From Variovorax sp. YR752 (lineage in GTDB: Bacteria > Pseudomonadota > Gammaproteobacteria > Burkholderiales > Burkholderiaceae_C), in the NCBI GenBank assembly GCA_945860785.1, contig CAMATD010000005.1, positions 1 to 51,447 on the forward strand: a stretch of DNA of 51,447 bases, given 5' to 3'. Of the stretch, positions 8,954 through 17,714 are shown one piece after another; the stretch's first letter is position 1; each line of letters starts with the position of its first letter. The notes under the pieces were generated by a model, which worked only from the letters and a program-made list of their open reading frames with translations, was not told where the DNA came from and did not search any database. The position numbers were made by a program, and so were the translations under genes.

Positions 8954-9954
8954 GAGCGTGTCTCTTCGGCGGGCGCGCGCCAGAGCCCTGCGTGCCGCAA
9001 CTCGCCGAGCGTGCGCGACAGCACATCGCGTCGGTAGGCGGCGACGTCGCGGCCCGCGTAGTCGTAGAAGCCGCTGCCGCTCTTGAGCCCGAGCCGCCCT
9101 TCCTCGACCATGCGATCGACGATGGCCGGCGCGGTGTAGCGCCCCTTGTCGATCGAGGCCGACATCTCGCGGCTCGCGTGGTGCAGGATGTCGCAGCCGC
9201 CGAAGTCGATGAACTCGACCACGCCGAGCGCGGCAAAGCGCAGGCCGAGGCCGTAGCGCGTGGCCTTGTCGATTTCCTCGGCGGTGGCGGCGCCCTCCTC
9301 GATCATGCGGGCTGCCTCGTTCATCACCAGCGCCTGCAGCCGCGGCACGCTGTAGCCGGGCGACGCGCCGCAGACCACGGGCAGCTTGCCGATCTCTTCC
9401 ATCAGCGCCTTGGTGCGCGCGAGCACTCCGGCATCGGTGCCGGGGTGGCAGCTGAGCTCCACGACCGGGATCACGTAGGCCGGGTTGAGCCAGTGCATGT
9501 TGAGGAAGCGCTCGGGCAGACGCACCAGCGCCGCGAGCTGCGTCACGAGAATGCTGCTGGTGGTCGAGGTGAGGATGGCGTCGTCGCGGCAATGGCGGTT
9601 GAGCTGCTCGAAGGCTTCGCGCTTGGCCTCCATGGTTTCGGGGACGCCCTCGAACACCAGTTCTGCGGCAGCGAGTGCCTGCGGTGCGGCGGCGGCATTC
9701 ACGAAATCCACGCGGGCGGCGATGGGCTGGACCTGCGCCGCATCGATCACGCCGAGCTGCGCGAGGCCTGCGAGGCTGGCCTCGATCTCCGCCTTCGCTT
9801 CGTCGCGCAGGCGCTGCCAGGCTTCGTCGCTGCGCTGGCGCAGGTCGATCAGCGAGATGCGGTGGCCGGCATAGGCGAACGCGATCGCGATGCCGCGCCC
9901 CATGCGGCCGGCGCCGACGGCTGCGAAGCGGGGCAATGGCCTATTCGCCATCAT
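8950..9954 (-). CDS. 3-hydroxyacyl-CoA dehydrogenase, NAD-binding family
   Basis: A 334-residue protein with the Rossmann start FAAVGAGRMGRGIAIAFAYAG and the downstream acid of the NAD site (SLIDLRQRS). The central catalytic region reads LNMHWLNPAYVIPVVEL, the His and Glu arrangement of short-type 3-hydroxyacyl-CoA dehydrogenases. The C-terminal helical domain contains KSGSGFYDY. It oxidises a 3-hydroxyacyl-CoA, or a related 3-hydroxy acid, to the 3-oxo form with NAD+. Two ATGs are adjacent (9954 and 9951), both overlapping the end of the upstream opine-type dehydrogenase gene, with GAGG just before. The physiological substrate is unknown. Confidence 0.88.
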   Translation of the reverse strand: MMANRPLPRFAAVGAGRMGRGIAIAFAYAGHRISLIDLRQRSDEAWQRLRDEAKAEIEASLAGLAQLGVIDAAQVQPIAARVDFVNAAAAPQALAAAELVFEGVPETMEAKREAFEQLNRHCRDDAILTSTTSSILVTQLAALVRLPERFLNMHWLNPAYVIPVVELSCHPGTDAGVLARTKALMEEIGKLPVVCGASPGYSVPRLQALVMNEAARMIEEGAATAEEIDKATRYGLGLRFAALGVVEFIDFGGCDILHHASREMSASIDKGRYTAPAIVDRMVEEGRLGLKSGSGFYDYAGRDVAAYRRDVLSRTLGELRHAGLWRAPAEETRS

Positions 9955-11014
9955 GCAGCCTCTGCTTGAGCTGCGCCGCGCTCAGGTCGGCGAGGCCCAG
10001 GCTCTCGAAGGTGCGCGGGCCGTAACGCAGGTCGCGACCGAGAAAGCCGCCGACGATGGCCAGCAGGCCGTGCGCGATGGGCGCGTCCACGCCGGCGTAG
10101 CGTGCGGCCGAGGCGAGGAAGGCGAGCCCGAGCTCGGTGTCCTCGGTGATGTAGCGGTGCGTGTGCAGGTCGATGTTCTCGCGCCAGTCGCCCGACTTGA
10201 CGAGCTGCTTGTGGGCATCGCCGTACATCCACTGGTCGTTGTTGTAGTGGTCGGCCAGCGGATAGTGCGGCGCGCCCTGGCCGAAGGCCTCGCGCACCGC
10301 CATGCGTTCTTGGTCGAGCCGGTCGGTCACGTCGCGCACGGCGCGCTGGGTGCCTTCGTTGTGGATGTCCCAGCGCTCGAAGTGCTGTAGTGGGGCAGCG
10401 TTCATCACCATCAGCGGCGGATGGATGACCGGGCCGGCGTTCATCAAGGCGCCCGAGAGCGCATCGCCGCAGCCATGCACGGCCGGATAAGCCTTGCGGA
10501 TCACCTCGATCGCCTCGGCCTCCTTGCGGGCCGGGTAGACGCCGGTCGGCAGGCGGATGGCTCGGATCGTGACGTTCACTTCGCGCTCGCCGTGCTTGCG
10601 CGCCAGGTACGGCAAGGTGCCGGTTTCGGCCCAGGTCACGTCGGCGCGGTTGCCGGCCTGCTTCACCGCCCTCGCCATCACGTAGCTGCCGAAGGTGCCC
10701 GGCGGCAGGAAGACGACCTGGCCGTCGACCAGGTGCGGCGCCATCGCGAGCGCGATGTCGTGCTGGGCGATGGCGGGGGTGGGAATGACGATCAGCTCCA
10801 CGCCCTTGAGCGCCGTGGCGATGTCGGCTGTGGCGAGCGCCAGTGGCACTTCGCGCGTGCCGTCGGCATCCTTCAGCGTGATCGCGCCAGCTCGCACGAC
10901 CGGTTCGAGCGCGGCCGCATCGCGACGCCACAGGCGCACCTCATGGCCGGCTTCAGACAGGTCCGCGGCGGCCGCGTAGGCGCCGTGACCCCCGCCAAGA
11001 ATCGCAATTTTCAT
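9941..11014 (-). CDS. NAD/NADP octopine/nopaline (opine) dehydrogenase family protein
   Basis: A 357-residue protein starting MKIAILGGGHGAYAAAADLSE, a dinucleotide-binding Rossmann motif. It continues with a ketopantoate-reductase-like N-terminal half (IVIPTPAIAQ, VFLPPGTFGSY) and an octopine-dehydrogenase C-terminal domain containing NAGPVIHPPLMVMNAAP and THRYITEDTELGLAFLAS. The family reduces imines formed from an amino acid and a 2-oxoacid, or runs in reverse to break down opines. It is first in the four-gene minus-strand operon and has a good promoter at 11087-11115. The longer upstream ATG/GTG reading lacks family similarity, so 11014 is chosen. The true substrate is unknown. Confidence 0.86.
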   Translation of the reverse strand: MKIAILGGGHGAYAAAADLSEAGHEVRLWRRDAAALEPVVRAGAITLKDADGTREVPLALATADIATALKGVELIVIPTPAIAQHDIALAMAPHLVDGQVVFLPPGTFGSYVMARAVKQAGNRADVTWAETGTLPYLARKHGEREVNVTIRAIRLPTGVYPARKEAEAIEVIRKAYPAVHGCGDALSGALMNAGPVIHPPLMVMNAAPLQHFERWDIHNEGTQRAVRDVTDRLDQERMAVREAFGQGAPHYPLADHYNNDQWMYGDAHKQLVKSGDWRENIDLHTHRYITEDTELGLAFLASAARYAGVDAPIAHGLLAIVGGFLGRDLRYGPRTFESLGLADLSAAQLKQRLHDGE

Positions 11015-11086
11015 GTTTGAGATTTGAAAAGCAGATGTCGATGAACCGGCAGCCGCGGTGCGGATCCGGGGAAGCAATGCGCTATT

Positions 11087-11115
11087 ACATTACTTTTCAT
11101 CGATTCAGATGTCAA
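11087..11115 (-). promoter_or_regulatory. Sigma-70 promoter of the opine dehydrogenase operon
   Basis: On the minus strand a perfect -35 TTGACA (11115-11110) is followed 17 bases later by TAATGT (11092-11087), a moderate -10. The untranslated leader to the ATG at 11014 would be about 65 bases. The surrounding AATG...CATT half-sites could be a regulator site. No other promoter candidate of this quality is seen for this operon. Confidence 0.55.
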
Positions 11116-11157
11116 TCAAATATCGCTGCAAAGGGCCCCTCGGAAACCCGCAATGAA

Positions 11158-11189
11158 AAAGCCCGCGCTTCTTGCGAAGCGCGGGCTTT
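11158..11189 (-). terminator. Rho-independent terminator after the DEAD-box helicase gene
   Basis: A 14-bp perfect stem (AAAGCCCGCGCTTC / GAAGCGCGGGCTTT) with a TTGC loop and A/T-rich flanks on both sides. On the minus strand it ends the helicase transcript, whose stop is at 11230. The A and T runs would also let it block rightward transcription. Confidence 0.85.
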
Positions 11190-11229
11190 CTTTTGGGGCG
11201 AGACGGCCGCCAGGCCGCTCTGCAATGGA

Positions 11230-13164
11230 TCAGCGCGTTGGCTTGAACGCACGCTTTTGTGCATCGCGGGGAACGAACACCTTGCCCGGGCCGCCATGGC
11301 CTGCGCCATTGCCGCGGGGAGCAAAACCTTCGCGGGGAGCGAAGCCTTCACGGGGAGCGAAACCACCGCCTTCGCCGCGACCACCACCGTGGTGGCCATG
11401 GCCGCCGCGCGGCGCGCTGTTGTCGCCCCAGCCCGGCTTGCGGCCGTAGCCACCGCCGTTGTTGCCGCCATCGTCACGACCGCCGCCGAAGCCGGCGTTG
11501 TTGCCGCCCTGGAAGCCGCGCGGGCCCTGACCCTGGCTCGGAGCGGGACCGCGTGCGTTGCGGTCGTTGAAGCCGCTGGCACCGGCGTAGCCACCGCTGT
11601 TGCCGCCGCGGTAACCACCGCCGCCGCCTGCGCCACCATTGCCGAACTTGCGGTCACGCGATTGGTTGTCACCACGGCCACCGCGGTACTCGCCCATCGG
11701 CGGACGCGATTGCGGCATGCGCTGTTGCGGCTCGAGGCCTGCAACCACTTCGGCCTTGAACTGCTGACGGCTGTATTGCTCGATGTCCATGATCTTGCGG
11801 CGATCGCGGAACTCGGCAAAGGTGATGGCCAGGCCGTCGCGGCCTGCACGGCCGGTGCGGCCGATGCGGTGGGTGTAGTCCTCGGCCTTCATCGGCAGGC
11901 CGAAGTTGAAGACGTGGGTGATGGTCGGCACGTCGATGCCGCGGGCGGCAACGTCGGTGGCCACCAGGATCTGGACCTGGCCCTGGCGCAGTGCCATCAA
12001 GCGGCGGTTGCGCAGGCCCTGGCTCAGGGCGCCGTGCAGCGCGACGGCGCTGAAGCCTTCTTGCTGCAGGTCGTTGGCGAGGCCGTCGCACTCGACTTGC
12101 GTGCTGGCGAACACGATGGCCTGGTTGATGCTGGTGTCACGCAGCCAGTGGTCGAGCAGCTTGCGCTTGTGCTGGCTGTTGTCGGCCCAGTACAGCGACT
12201 GCTTGATGTTGGCGTGCTTCTCTTGCGGGCTGTCGATGGTGATGCGCTGCGGCTCGCGCATGACGCGCTGGGCCAGCTGCTGGATGCGCGGCGCGAAGGT
12301 CGCGCTGAACATCATCGTTTGCTGGCGCTCGATAGTAAGCTGGTTGACTTCGGCCAGGTCGTCGGAGAAGCCGAGGTCGAGCATGCGGTCGGCTTCGTCG
12401 ACCACCAGGAACTTGACCTGGTCGAGCTTGAGTTGCGACGAGCGCTGCAGATCGAGCAGACGGCCGGGCGTGGCAACCACGAGGTCGGCGTTCTGCAGCT
12501 TGGCGATCTGCAGCTGGTAGGGCATGCCGCCCACCACGTTGGCGATACGCAGGCCGCGGCAATGGCGAACCAGTTCGATGGCGTCGTGCGCGACTTGCTG
12601 CGCGAGTTCGCGCGTCGGGCACAGGATCAGGGCGCCGGGGGTGGCGGCCTTGAAATGACGGGCGTTGGTCGGGTCCTTGCGCTTGGGCTTCTTTGGCACG
12701 GCTTCGCCGCGGGCAGCGGCTTCGGCGGCGAGGCGCTGGAATTCGGCCTTGGCTTCGGCTTCGGCTTCGGCCTGGCGCTTCAGGAGAGTGTGCAGCACGG
12801 GCAGCAGGAAGGCTGCGGTCTTGCCCGAACCGGTCTGGCTCGAGACCATCAGGTCGACGAAACGGGCCTTGCCGTCCTGGCCGGCTTCACCGCCCATGGC
12901 GAGCGGGATCACCTTGTCTTGCACGGTGGTGGGCTGGGTGAAACCCAGGTCCGCCACGGCGGCGATCAGTTCGGGGGCGAGGCCCAGGCGGATGAAGCCG
13001 TTGGGCAGGCTGGGTTCTTCGGCCGCAGCGATCTCGGGGGCGGCTGCGTCGAGCGCCTCGAGGATCGGCGCTTCGGACATGGTGTCCACAGCGGCGGTGA
13101 ATTCGTTGTTGGTAGCGGATTGCACAGGCGCGAACTCGCCCTGCGCTTCAAAAGCGTCGGTCAT
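11230..13164 (-). CDS. DEAD-box ATP-dependent RNA helicase (RhlE/DeaD-like) with glycine-rich tail
   Basis: About 644 residues from ATG 13164 (MTDAFEAQGE). Helicase motifs appear in order: Q motif region (GFIRLGLAPEL ... GFTQPTTVQ), Walker A SSQTGSGKT (about 108-116), PTRELAQQ, TPGR, DEAD (about 256-259), SAT in MMFSATF, and the C-terminal ARGIDVP and HRIGRTGRAGR. A tail of about 150 residues is rich in Gly, Arg, Asn and Phe, includes RGG-like stretches and ends in three GFAPR repeats; such tails bind RNA. An insertion of charged residues (KRQAEAEAEAKAEF ... KKPKRKDP) sits between Walker A and motif Ia. Likely roles are ribosome assembly or cold-stress RNA remodelling. Confidence 0.93.
   Translation of the reverse strand: MTDAFEAQGEFAPVQSATNNEFTAAVDTMSEAPILEALDAAAPEIAAAEEPSLPNGFIRLGLAPELIAAVADLGFTQPTTVQDKVIPLAMGGEAGQDGKARFVDLMVSSQTGSGKTAAFLLPVLHTLLKRQAEAEAEAKAEFQRLAAEAAARGEAVPKKPKRKDPTNARHFKAATPGALILCPTRELAQQVAHDAIELVRHCRGLRIANVVGGMPYQLQIAKLQNADLVVATPGRLLDLQRSSQLKLDQVKFLVVDEADRMLDLGFSDDLAEVNQLTIERQQTMMFSATFAPRIQQLAQRVMREPQRITIDSPQEKHANIKQSLYWADNSQHKRKLLDHWLRDTSINQAIVFASTQVECDGLANDLQQEGFSAVALHGALSQGLRNRRLMALRQGQVQILVATDVAARGIDVPTITHVFNFGLPMKAEDYTHRIGRTGRAGRDGLAITFAEFRDRRKIMDIEQYSRQQFKAEVVAGLEPQQRMPQSRPPMGEYRGGRGDNQSRDRKFGNGGAGGGGGYRGGNSGGYAGASGFNDRNARGPAPSQGQGPRGFQGGNNAGFGGGRDDGGNNGGGYGRKPGWGDNSAPRGGHGHHGGGRGEGGGFAPREGFAPREGFAPRGNGAGHGGPGKVFVPRDAQKRAFKPTR
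11314..11367 (-). repeat. Three tandem 18-bp repeats inside the helicase tail
   Basis: Three consecutive 18-base units (11314-11331, 11332-11349, 11350-11367) of the type GCGGGGAGCGAAGCCTTC, differing at only a few bases. They encode the GFAPRE/GFAPRE/GFAPRG repeats of the RNA-binding tail. Copy number is likely to vary between strains because unequal exchange keeps the frame. Confidence 0.8.
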
Positions 13165-13333
13165 GAATATCAATCTCAAACGCGAGCGCTGCCGTAGGCG
13201 GCGCCCCGTTGGTGGTTAAAAACATCAACCATCCAACGACCTTCAGCTTCTGGCTTAACGCCTGAGGCTGTGGCCCTTTTTGATCAGCGAATGCGATCGG
13301 GCGCGGTGTGCAAGATAGGGAGATGCAAGAGAC

Positions 13334-13401
13334 GCTGATCTGTGTCCTACAACACGTTCAAATCAGCGAAGCCTGCAATTATGGCACGGCTTCGGGTTTT
13401 T
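13334..13401 (+). other. Hairpin plus rightward terminator-like hairpin between helicase and orn
   Basis: This lies in the 235-base gap 13165-13399, which otherwise holds the helicase leader and no gene. GCTGAT (13334-13339) pairs with ATCAGC (13362-13367) around an inner GTGT/ACAC pairing. It is followed by CGAAGCC (13367-13373) pairing with GGCTTCG (13388-13394), then GGTTTTT reaching the orn stop. The T-run faces rightward, although the genes on both sides run leftward. It could end a small plus-strand RNA or be a leader structure. No convincing promoter was found. Confidence 0.3.
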
Positions 13402-13966
13402 ACCTAATCTCGGTCAGGCGGAGGAAGGTTTCCCGGTAGTGGGCGAGCTCCTCGATGGACTCGTGCACGTCGGCCAGCGCGGTGTGCGCCTGCTGTTTCT
13501 TGAAGGCGCTGTAGGCCGAGGGCTTCCAGCGCTTGGCCAGTTCCTTGAGGGTGCTGACGTCGAGATTGCGGTAGTGGAAGTACGCCTCGAGCTTGGGCAT
13601 GAACTTGACGAGGAAGCGCCGGTCCTGGCCGATGGTGTTGCCGCACATCGGCGAGCCGCTTCGGGGGATGTATTTGGCGACGAATTCCAGCAGTTGCTGC
13701 TCGGCGGCCGCTTCGTCGAGCGTGGAGGCCTTCACCTTGTCGATCAGGCCGCTGCGGCCGTGGGTACCCTTGTTCCAGGCGTCCATGGCGTCGAGCACGG
13801 CGTCGCTCTGGTGAATGACCAGCACGGGGCCGTCGATGCGGGGCGTGAGGTCAGGGCCGGTGACGACCACGGCGATCTCGAGCAGGCGCTCTTTTTCGGG
13901 GTCGAGGCCGCTCATTTCGCAGTCCAGCCAGACCAGGTTCTGGTCGCTTTTCTTCAGGGTGGGCAC
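13400..13966 (-). CDS. orn: Oligoribonuclease
   Basis: A 188-residue DEDDh 3'-5' exonuclease that degrades 2- to 5-nucleotide RNAs to mononucleotides, including pGpG from cyclic-di-GMP turnover. The family start [21 protein letters not shown] holds the first Asp and Glu. [16 protein letters not shown] and [14 protein letters not shown] supply the later Asp and the His/Asp pair. Length is typical. It is divergent from the M48 protease gene, an arrangement common in related beta-proteobacteria. Confidence 0.97.
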   Translation of the reverse strand: MPTLKKSDQNLVWLDCEMSGLDPEKERLLEIAVVVTGPDLTPRIDGPVLVIHQSDAVLDAMDAWNKGTHGRSGLIDKVKASTLDEAAAEQQLLEFVAKYIPRSGSPMCGNTIGQDRRFLVKFMPKLEAYFHYRNLDVSTLKELAKRWKPSAYSAFKKQQAHTALADVHESIEELAHYRETFLRLTEIR

Positions 13967-14060
13967 GGCTGCGGGGGCGTCGGGTCAAGGGATTCGGGCA
14001 TCGCAGGATTGTCGTCGAAGGCCTGCATCCCGATATACCGGGGACTAAACTCGCCGCTCC

Positions 14061-15320
14061 ATGTCCTATTCGCTCATCTTCACCATTGCTTTCGCGGTTG
14101 CGCTGGTTGCAGGCCTGCTCGTGAAGTTCTGGCTGGCTTCCCGGCAGGTGCGCCATGTGGCGCAGCACCGCGGCGCCGTGCCCGAGGCTTTCGCGCAGAC
14201 CATCACGCTCGCAGCCCACCAGCAGGCGGCCGACTACACCATCGCCAAGGCACGCTTCGGCCTGGTCGAGATGGCCTGGGGCGCCGCGCTGCTGCTGGGC
14301 TGGACACTGCTCGGCGGGCTCGACATGTTGAACAAGCTGCTACTGGTGTGGGTGGGCGGCGGCATGGTGCAACAGCTGGTGCTGCTGGCCGCCTTCGCCG
14401 TGATCGGCGGCCTGCTCGAACTGCCGTTCACGCTCTGGCAGACCTTCAGGCTCGAAGAGCGCTTCGGCTTCAACAAGATGACCTGGAAGCTCTGGCTGGT
14501 CGACACCGTCAAGTCGACCTTGCTCGGCGCGCTGATCGGCCTGCCGATTGCCGCGCTGATCCTGTGGCTCATGGGCGCGGCCGGAACGCTGTGGTGGCTC
14601 TGGGCCTGGGCGGCATGGATGGGCTTCAACCTGCTGTTGATGCTGATCTACCCGACCTTCATCGCCCCGCTCTTCAACAAGTTCAAGCCGCTCGACGACC
14701 CGACGCTCAAGGCGCGCGTGACGGCGCTGATGAAGCGCTGCGGTTTCGCGGCCAAGGGCCTGTTCGTGATGGACGGGAGCACCCGCAGCGCGCACGCGAA
14801 TGCCTACTTCACCGGCTTCGGCGCGAGCAAGCGGGTGGTGTTCTACGACACGCTGCTGCGCCAGCTCAACGCCGGCGAAGTGGAGGCCGTGCTCGCACAC
14901 GAGCTCGGCCATTTCAAGCACCGCCACATCGTGAAGCGGCTGATCGCGATGTTCGCGCTGAGCCTGGCCGGCTTCGCGCTGCTGGGCTGGGTCTCGACCC
15001 AGGTCTGGTTCTATACGGGCCTGGGCGTGCAGCCCAACATGGTGGCGCCCAACAGCGCGCTGGCGCTGCTGCTGTTCATGCTCGCCGTGCCGGTGTTCGG
15101 CTTCTTCGTCGCGCCGCTGCCGGCACGCCTGTCGCGCAAGCACGAGTTCGAGGCCGATGCCTATGCCGTGGCACAGACCAGCGGCGCCGACCTCTCCGCG
15201 GCACTGCTCAAGCTCTACCAGGACAACGCATCGACGCTCACGCCCGATCCGGTGTTCGTCAAGTTCTACTACTCCCATCCGCCCGCCTCGGAGCGCCTCG
15301 CGCGCATGACGGCAGCGTGA
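14061..15320 (+). CDS. M48 family membrane metalloprotease (Ste24/CAAX-prenyl-protease-like)
   Basis: A 419-residue polytopic membrane protein. It begins with a hydrophobic helix (SLIFTIAFAVALVAGLLV) and has further membrane segments in the first 200 residues, as in the Ste24 N-terminal domain. The zinc site HELGH follows (EAVLAHELGHFKHRH), then more membrane helices and the third ligand region EFEADAYA. It would cleave membrane or exported proteins at the inner membrane and may serve quality control. It starts a rightward cluster with phhB and rsgA; the phhB gene begins 31 bases after its stop. Confidence 0.92.
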   Translation: MSYSLIFTIAFAVALVAGLLVKFWLASRQVRHVAQHRGAVPEAFAQTITLAAHQQAADYTIAKARFGLVEMAWGAALLLGWTLLGGLDMLNKLLLVWVGGGMVQQLVLLAAFAVIGGLLELPFTLWQTFRLEERFGFNKMTWKLWLVDTVKSTLLGALIGLPIAALILWLMGAAGTLWWLWAWAAWMGFNLLLMLIYPTFIAPLFNKFKPLDDPTLKARVTALMKRCGFAAKGLFVMDGSTRSAHANAYFTGFGASKRVVFYDTLLRQLNAGEVEAVLAHELGHFKHRHIVKRLIAMFALSLAGFALLGWVSTQVWFYTGLGVQPNMVAPNSALALLLFMLAVPVFGFFVAPLPARLSRKHEFEADAYAVAQTSGADLSAALLKLYQDNASTLTPDPVFVKFYYSHPPASERLARMTAA

Positions 15321-15351
15321 CCATCGATCCACCTTTTCTGCGAAGCCCATC

Positions 15352-15699
15352 ATGAGCAGCATGTTCAAACCCAAGGACTGGAAGAACGTCCCCCGTCACG
15401 CACTGAGCGCCACCGAGATCGTTTCGGGCCTCGCCAAGCTCGACGGCTGGAAGCTCACCGGCGACGGCGCCGATGTCGCGATCGAGAAGACTTTCACCTT
15501 CGCCAACTACTTCGAGACCATCGCCTTCGTGAACGCGCTGGCCTTCGTGGCCCACACGCAGGACCACCACCCCGACCTGTCGGTGCACTACAACCGCTGC
15601 GTGGTGCGCTTTAACACGCACGACGTGGGCGGCCTGTCGGCCACCGATTTCGATTGCGCGCGGCAGGCCGACGCGCTGGTTGCGAGTCCCGCCGCATGA
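15352..15699 (+). CDS. phhB: 4a-hydroxytetrahydrobiopterin (pterin-4a-carbinolamine) dehydratase
   Basis: A 115-residue PCD/DCoH protein. The active-site pattern is visible in FVNALAFVAHTQDHHPDLSVHYNRCVVRFNTHDVGGLS, with the paired histidines after QD and the following conserved Tyr, Asn and Thr. The enzyme dehydrates the 4a-carbinolamine made by phenylalanine hydroxylase to recycle the pterin cofactor; no phhA is in this window. A shorter start at the next Met (15361, MFKPK) is possible. It lies between the M48 protease and rsgA genes on the same strand. Confidence 0.93.
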   Translation: MSSMFKPKDWKNVPRHALSATEIVSGLAKLDGWKLTGDGADVAIEKTFTFANYFETIAFVNALAFVAHTQDHHPDLSVHYNRCVVRFNTHDVGGLSATDFDCARQADALVASPAA

Positions 15700-15711
15700 T
15701 GGAACACGCCC

Positions 15712-16662
15712 TTGGCTAAGCCGGGCCGCGCCGCTCCCGCAGCAGCTGCCGCGCGGACACTCCACGACGGTCTCGTCGTTGCCAGCCACGGGCGTCACTG
15801 CCTCGTCGAAACGCCCACGGGCGACCGGCTGATCTGCCACCCACGCGGCAAGAAGAGCCAGGCCGTGGTCGGCGACCGCGTTCGCTGGCAGGCCACCGAG
15901 GACGAAGGCACCATCGAAGAGGTGCTGCCGCGGCGCAACCTCTTCTACCGGCAGGACGAAATCCGCACGAAGTCTTTTGCGGCCAATCTCGACCATGTGC
16001 TGATCCTGATCGCGGCCGAGCCGGAGTTTTCAGAGCATCAGCTGGCGCGCGCATTGATTGCGGCGGAGGCCGAGCGCATCACGCCGATCATTGCGCTCAA
16101 CAAGAGCGACTTGGTCGAACCCTTCGAACGCGCCTGGAACAAGCTCGCGCCCTACCGTCGCATGCATCACGGCGTGCTGCCGCTGTCGCTCAAGGCTTCG
16201 GGCGAGGCGGACTATGCGTCGTTGATGAAGCTTCTGTCCGGCAAGTCCACCCTCATGCTCGGGCCCTCCGGCTCGGGCAAGAGCACCCTGATCAACCTGC
16301 TGGTGCCGGGCGCGACCGTGCTGACCCAGGAGATTTCGCAGGCGCTGAATTCAGGCAAGCACACGACCACGAGCACCACCTGGTACTGGATCGACGAAGC
16401 GCGCACCACCGGCCTGATCGACTCGCCGGGCTTTCAGGAATTCGGCCTGAACCACATCGAGCCGATGCAGCTCGCCGGGTTGATGCCCGACATCGCCGAG
16501 CACAGGGGAGACTGCAAGTTCTACAACTGCACGCACCTGCACGAACCGGGCTGCGGCGTGATCCCGAATGTCGAATCGCCGACCCATGCAGGCCCGATCA
16601 GCGCGTCGCGCTACAAGATCTACGGCGAGCTGTTCGCCGAACTGAGCCAGACACGCTACTGA
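15712..16662 (+). CDS. rsgA: Ribosome small-subunit-dependent GTPase A
   Basis: A 316-residue circularly permuted GTPase. The N-terminal OB fold is followed by G4 (NKSD), then G1 (GPSGSGKST), and G3 (DSPG) near position 240, the order peculiar to RsgA. The C-terminal zinc finger appears as GDCKFYNCTHLHEPGCGV. It checks and matures the 30S subunit late in assembly. No ATG is in frame near the start, so the TTG at 15712, 13 bases after phhB, is taken. The nearby ATG at 15698 is in another frame and ends at once. Confidence 0.96.
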   Translation: MAKPGRAAPAAAAARTLHDGLVVASHGRHCLVETPTGDRLICHPRGKKSQAVVGDRVRWQATEDEGTIEEVLPRRNLFYRQDEIRTKSFAANLDHVLILIAAEPEFSEHQLARALIAAEAERITPIIALNKSDLVEPFERAWNKLAPYRRMHHGVLPLSLKASGEADYASLMKLLSGKSTLMLGPSGSGKSTLINLLVPGATVLTQEISQALNSGKHTTTSTTWYWIDEARTTGLIDSPGFQEFGLNHIEPMQLAGLMPDIAEHRGDCKFYNCTHLHEPGCGVIPNVESPTHAGPISASRYKIYGELFAELSQTRY

Positions 16663-16671
16663 AGCCAGGCC

Positions 16672-17697
16672 TCAGCCGAGCCAGACCCGGTACGCCTTCC
16701 AAGTAGGGTCGAAGGCGACGTCGAGCGTCACCGGCAACCCCGCATCCGCTTCGAGGGACTGCGCATGCGCCAGCGCCACGGCCGGGTCGGCAACCTGGTA
16801 GTTGACAGTGCGCACGCCCTGTTCCAGCACGACGTGCGTGCAGCAGCCTTCCTCGTGCTTTTGCAACAACGCCGTCAGCCGGTCTTCGTAGCTTCGCGCC
16901 TGCTCCAGCTCCTCGCCCGACTCGACCGGCACGGCAGCTGAGAGGTGATAGGACAGGTCGGCGCGCGCCACCAGTGCATTGGCCGCATCGTTGCGCATCA
17001 CGACCATCTCGATCTCGCTGCCGTCGTCGTCTTCGCGCGTGGCGGTCAAACCCGACCAGGGATGCTCACCCGCGAGAAACACGCCCGTGTGGCCGAGCTC
17101 GTCGCGCCAGCAGGCGTCGAACAGCGGCACGAAGGCATCGAGCGACACGCCGTCGAACGCGGCATGCGCGTCGGCCTCGACGTGGTCGACCGCCCCCACC
17201 TTCACTGCGAAGTCGTACTCGCCGAGGACGTGGTCGAGCATGATGAGGCTCATGTGACGCGCGTGGTCCTGCATGTCCATGGGAATGGGCTTGGCGAAGC
17301 CGATCTCCAGCGCCACCAGCCCCCTGTAAGGCTCGTGCTTCACGAGAACGTCGGCGCTGGCCAGCTCGAAATCGCCCATGCGCATGCTGAAGCCGTCGCG
17401 CGTGCGCTGTCGGAAGGCTTCCACCTCGACCTGGGGCAGTGCGGGGGCGCTCTGCACCAGCGCCATGAGATCCCCGAAATCCTCCTCGGAGCCATGCGCC
17501 GTCAGCACGAGCTTGAAGGCCGGCGGATCGCCCAGCACCTCGGCAGTCAGCCGCGGAAAGAAAGGCTCCAGCAGCTCGTTCAGCGCGTCCACCAGCTCGC
17601 GGGCAGGCAAGTCCCGCAAGCCGTCGAGCCGGGCGCTCACGGCTTGCCAGAAGCTTGCACAGGCGACGGCGCGCGGATCGGTGTGGGTGGTCGACAT
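16672..17697 (-). CDS. Conserved protein of unknown function (341 residues)
   Basis: No family was recognised with confidence. It is soluble and acidic, without signal peptide or membrane segments. An N-terminal part (RELVDALNELLEPFFPRLTAEVLGDPP) is followed by a long alpha/beta region containing KLVLTAHGSEEDFGDL, and a C-terminal segment ends VAFDPTWKAYRVWLG. The gene follows hisC: an ATG at 17718 overlaps the hisC stop by ATGA but has no ribosome site, while the ATG at 17697 has GAAG 8 bases upstream, so I chose the latter. Co-transcription with hisC is likely. It converges on rsgA with 9 bases between stops. Confidence 0.7.
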   Translation of the reverse strand: MSTTHTDPRAVACASFWQAVSARLDGLRDLPARELVDALNELLEPFFPRLTAEVLGDPPAFKLVLTAHGSEEDFGDLMALVQSAPALPQVEVEAFRQRTRDGFSMRMGDFELASADVLVKHEPYRGLVALEIGFAKPIPMDMQDHARHMSLIMLDHVLGEYDFAVKVGAVDHVEADAHAAFDGVSLDAFVPLFDACWRDELGHTGVFLAGEHPWSGLTATREDDDGSEIEMVVMRNDAANALVARADLSYHLSAAVPVESGEELEQARSYEDRLTALLQKHEEGCCTHVVLEQGVRTVNYQVADPAVALAHAQSLEADAGLPVTLDVAFDPTWKAYRVWLG

Positions 17698-17714
17698 CGA
17701 CAAGGCTTCTTCCT

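Noticed and set aside
11314..11367. CRISPR-like repeats
   Set aside because: The three 18-bp units are directly tandem without spacers and encode a protein repeat in the helicase.
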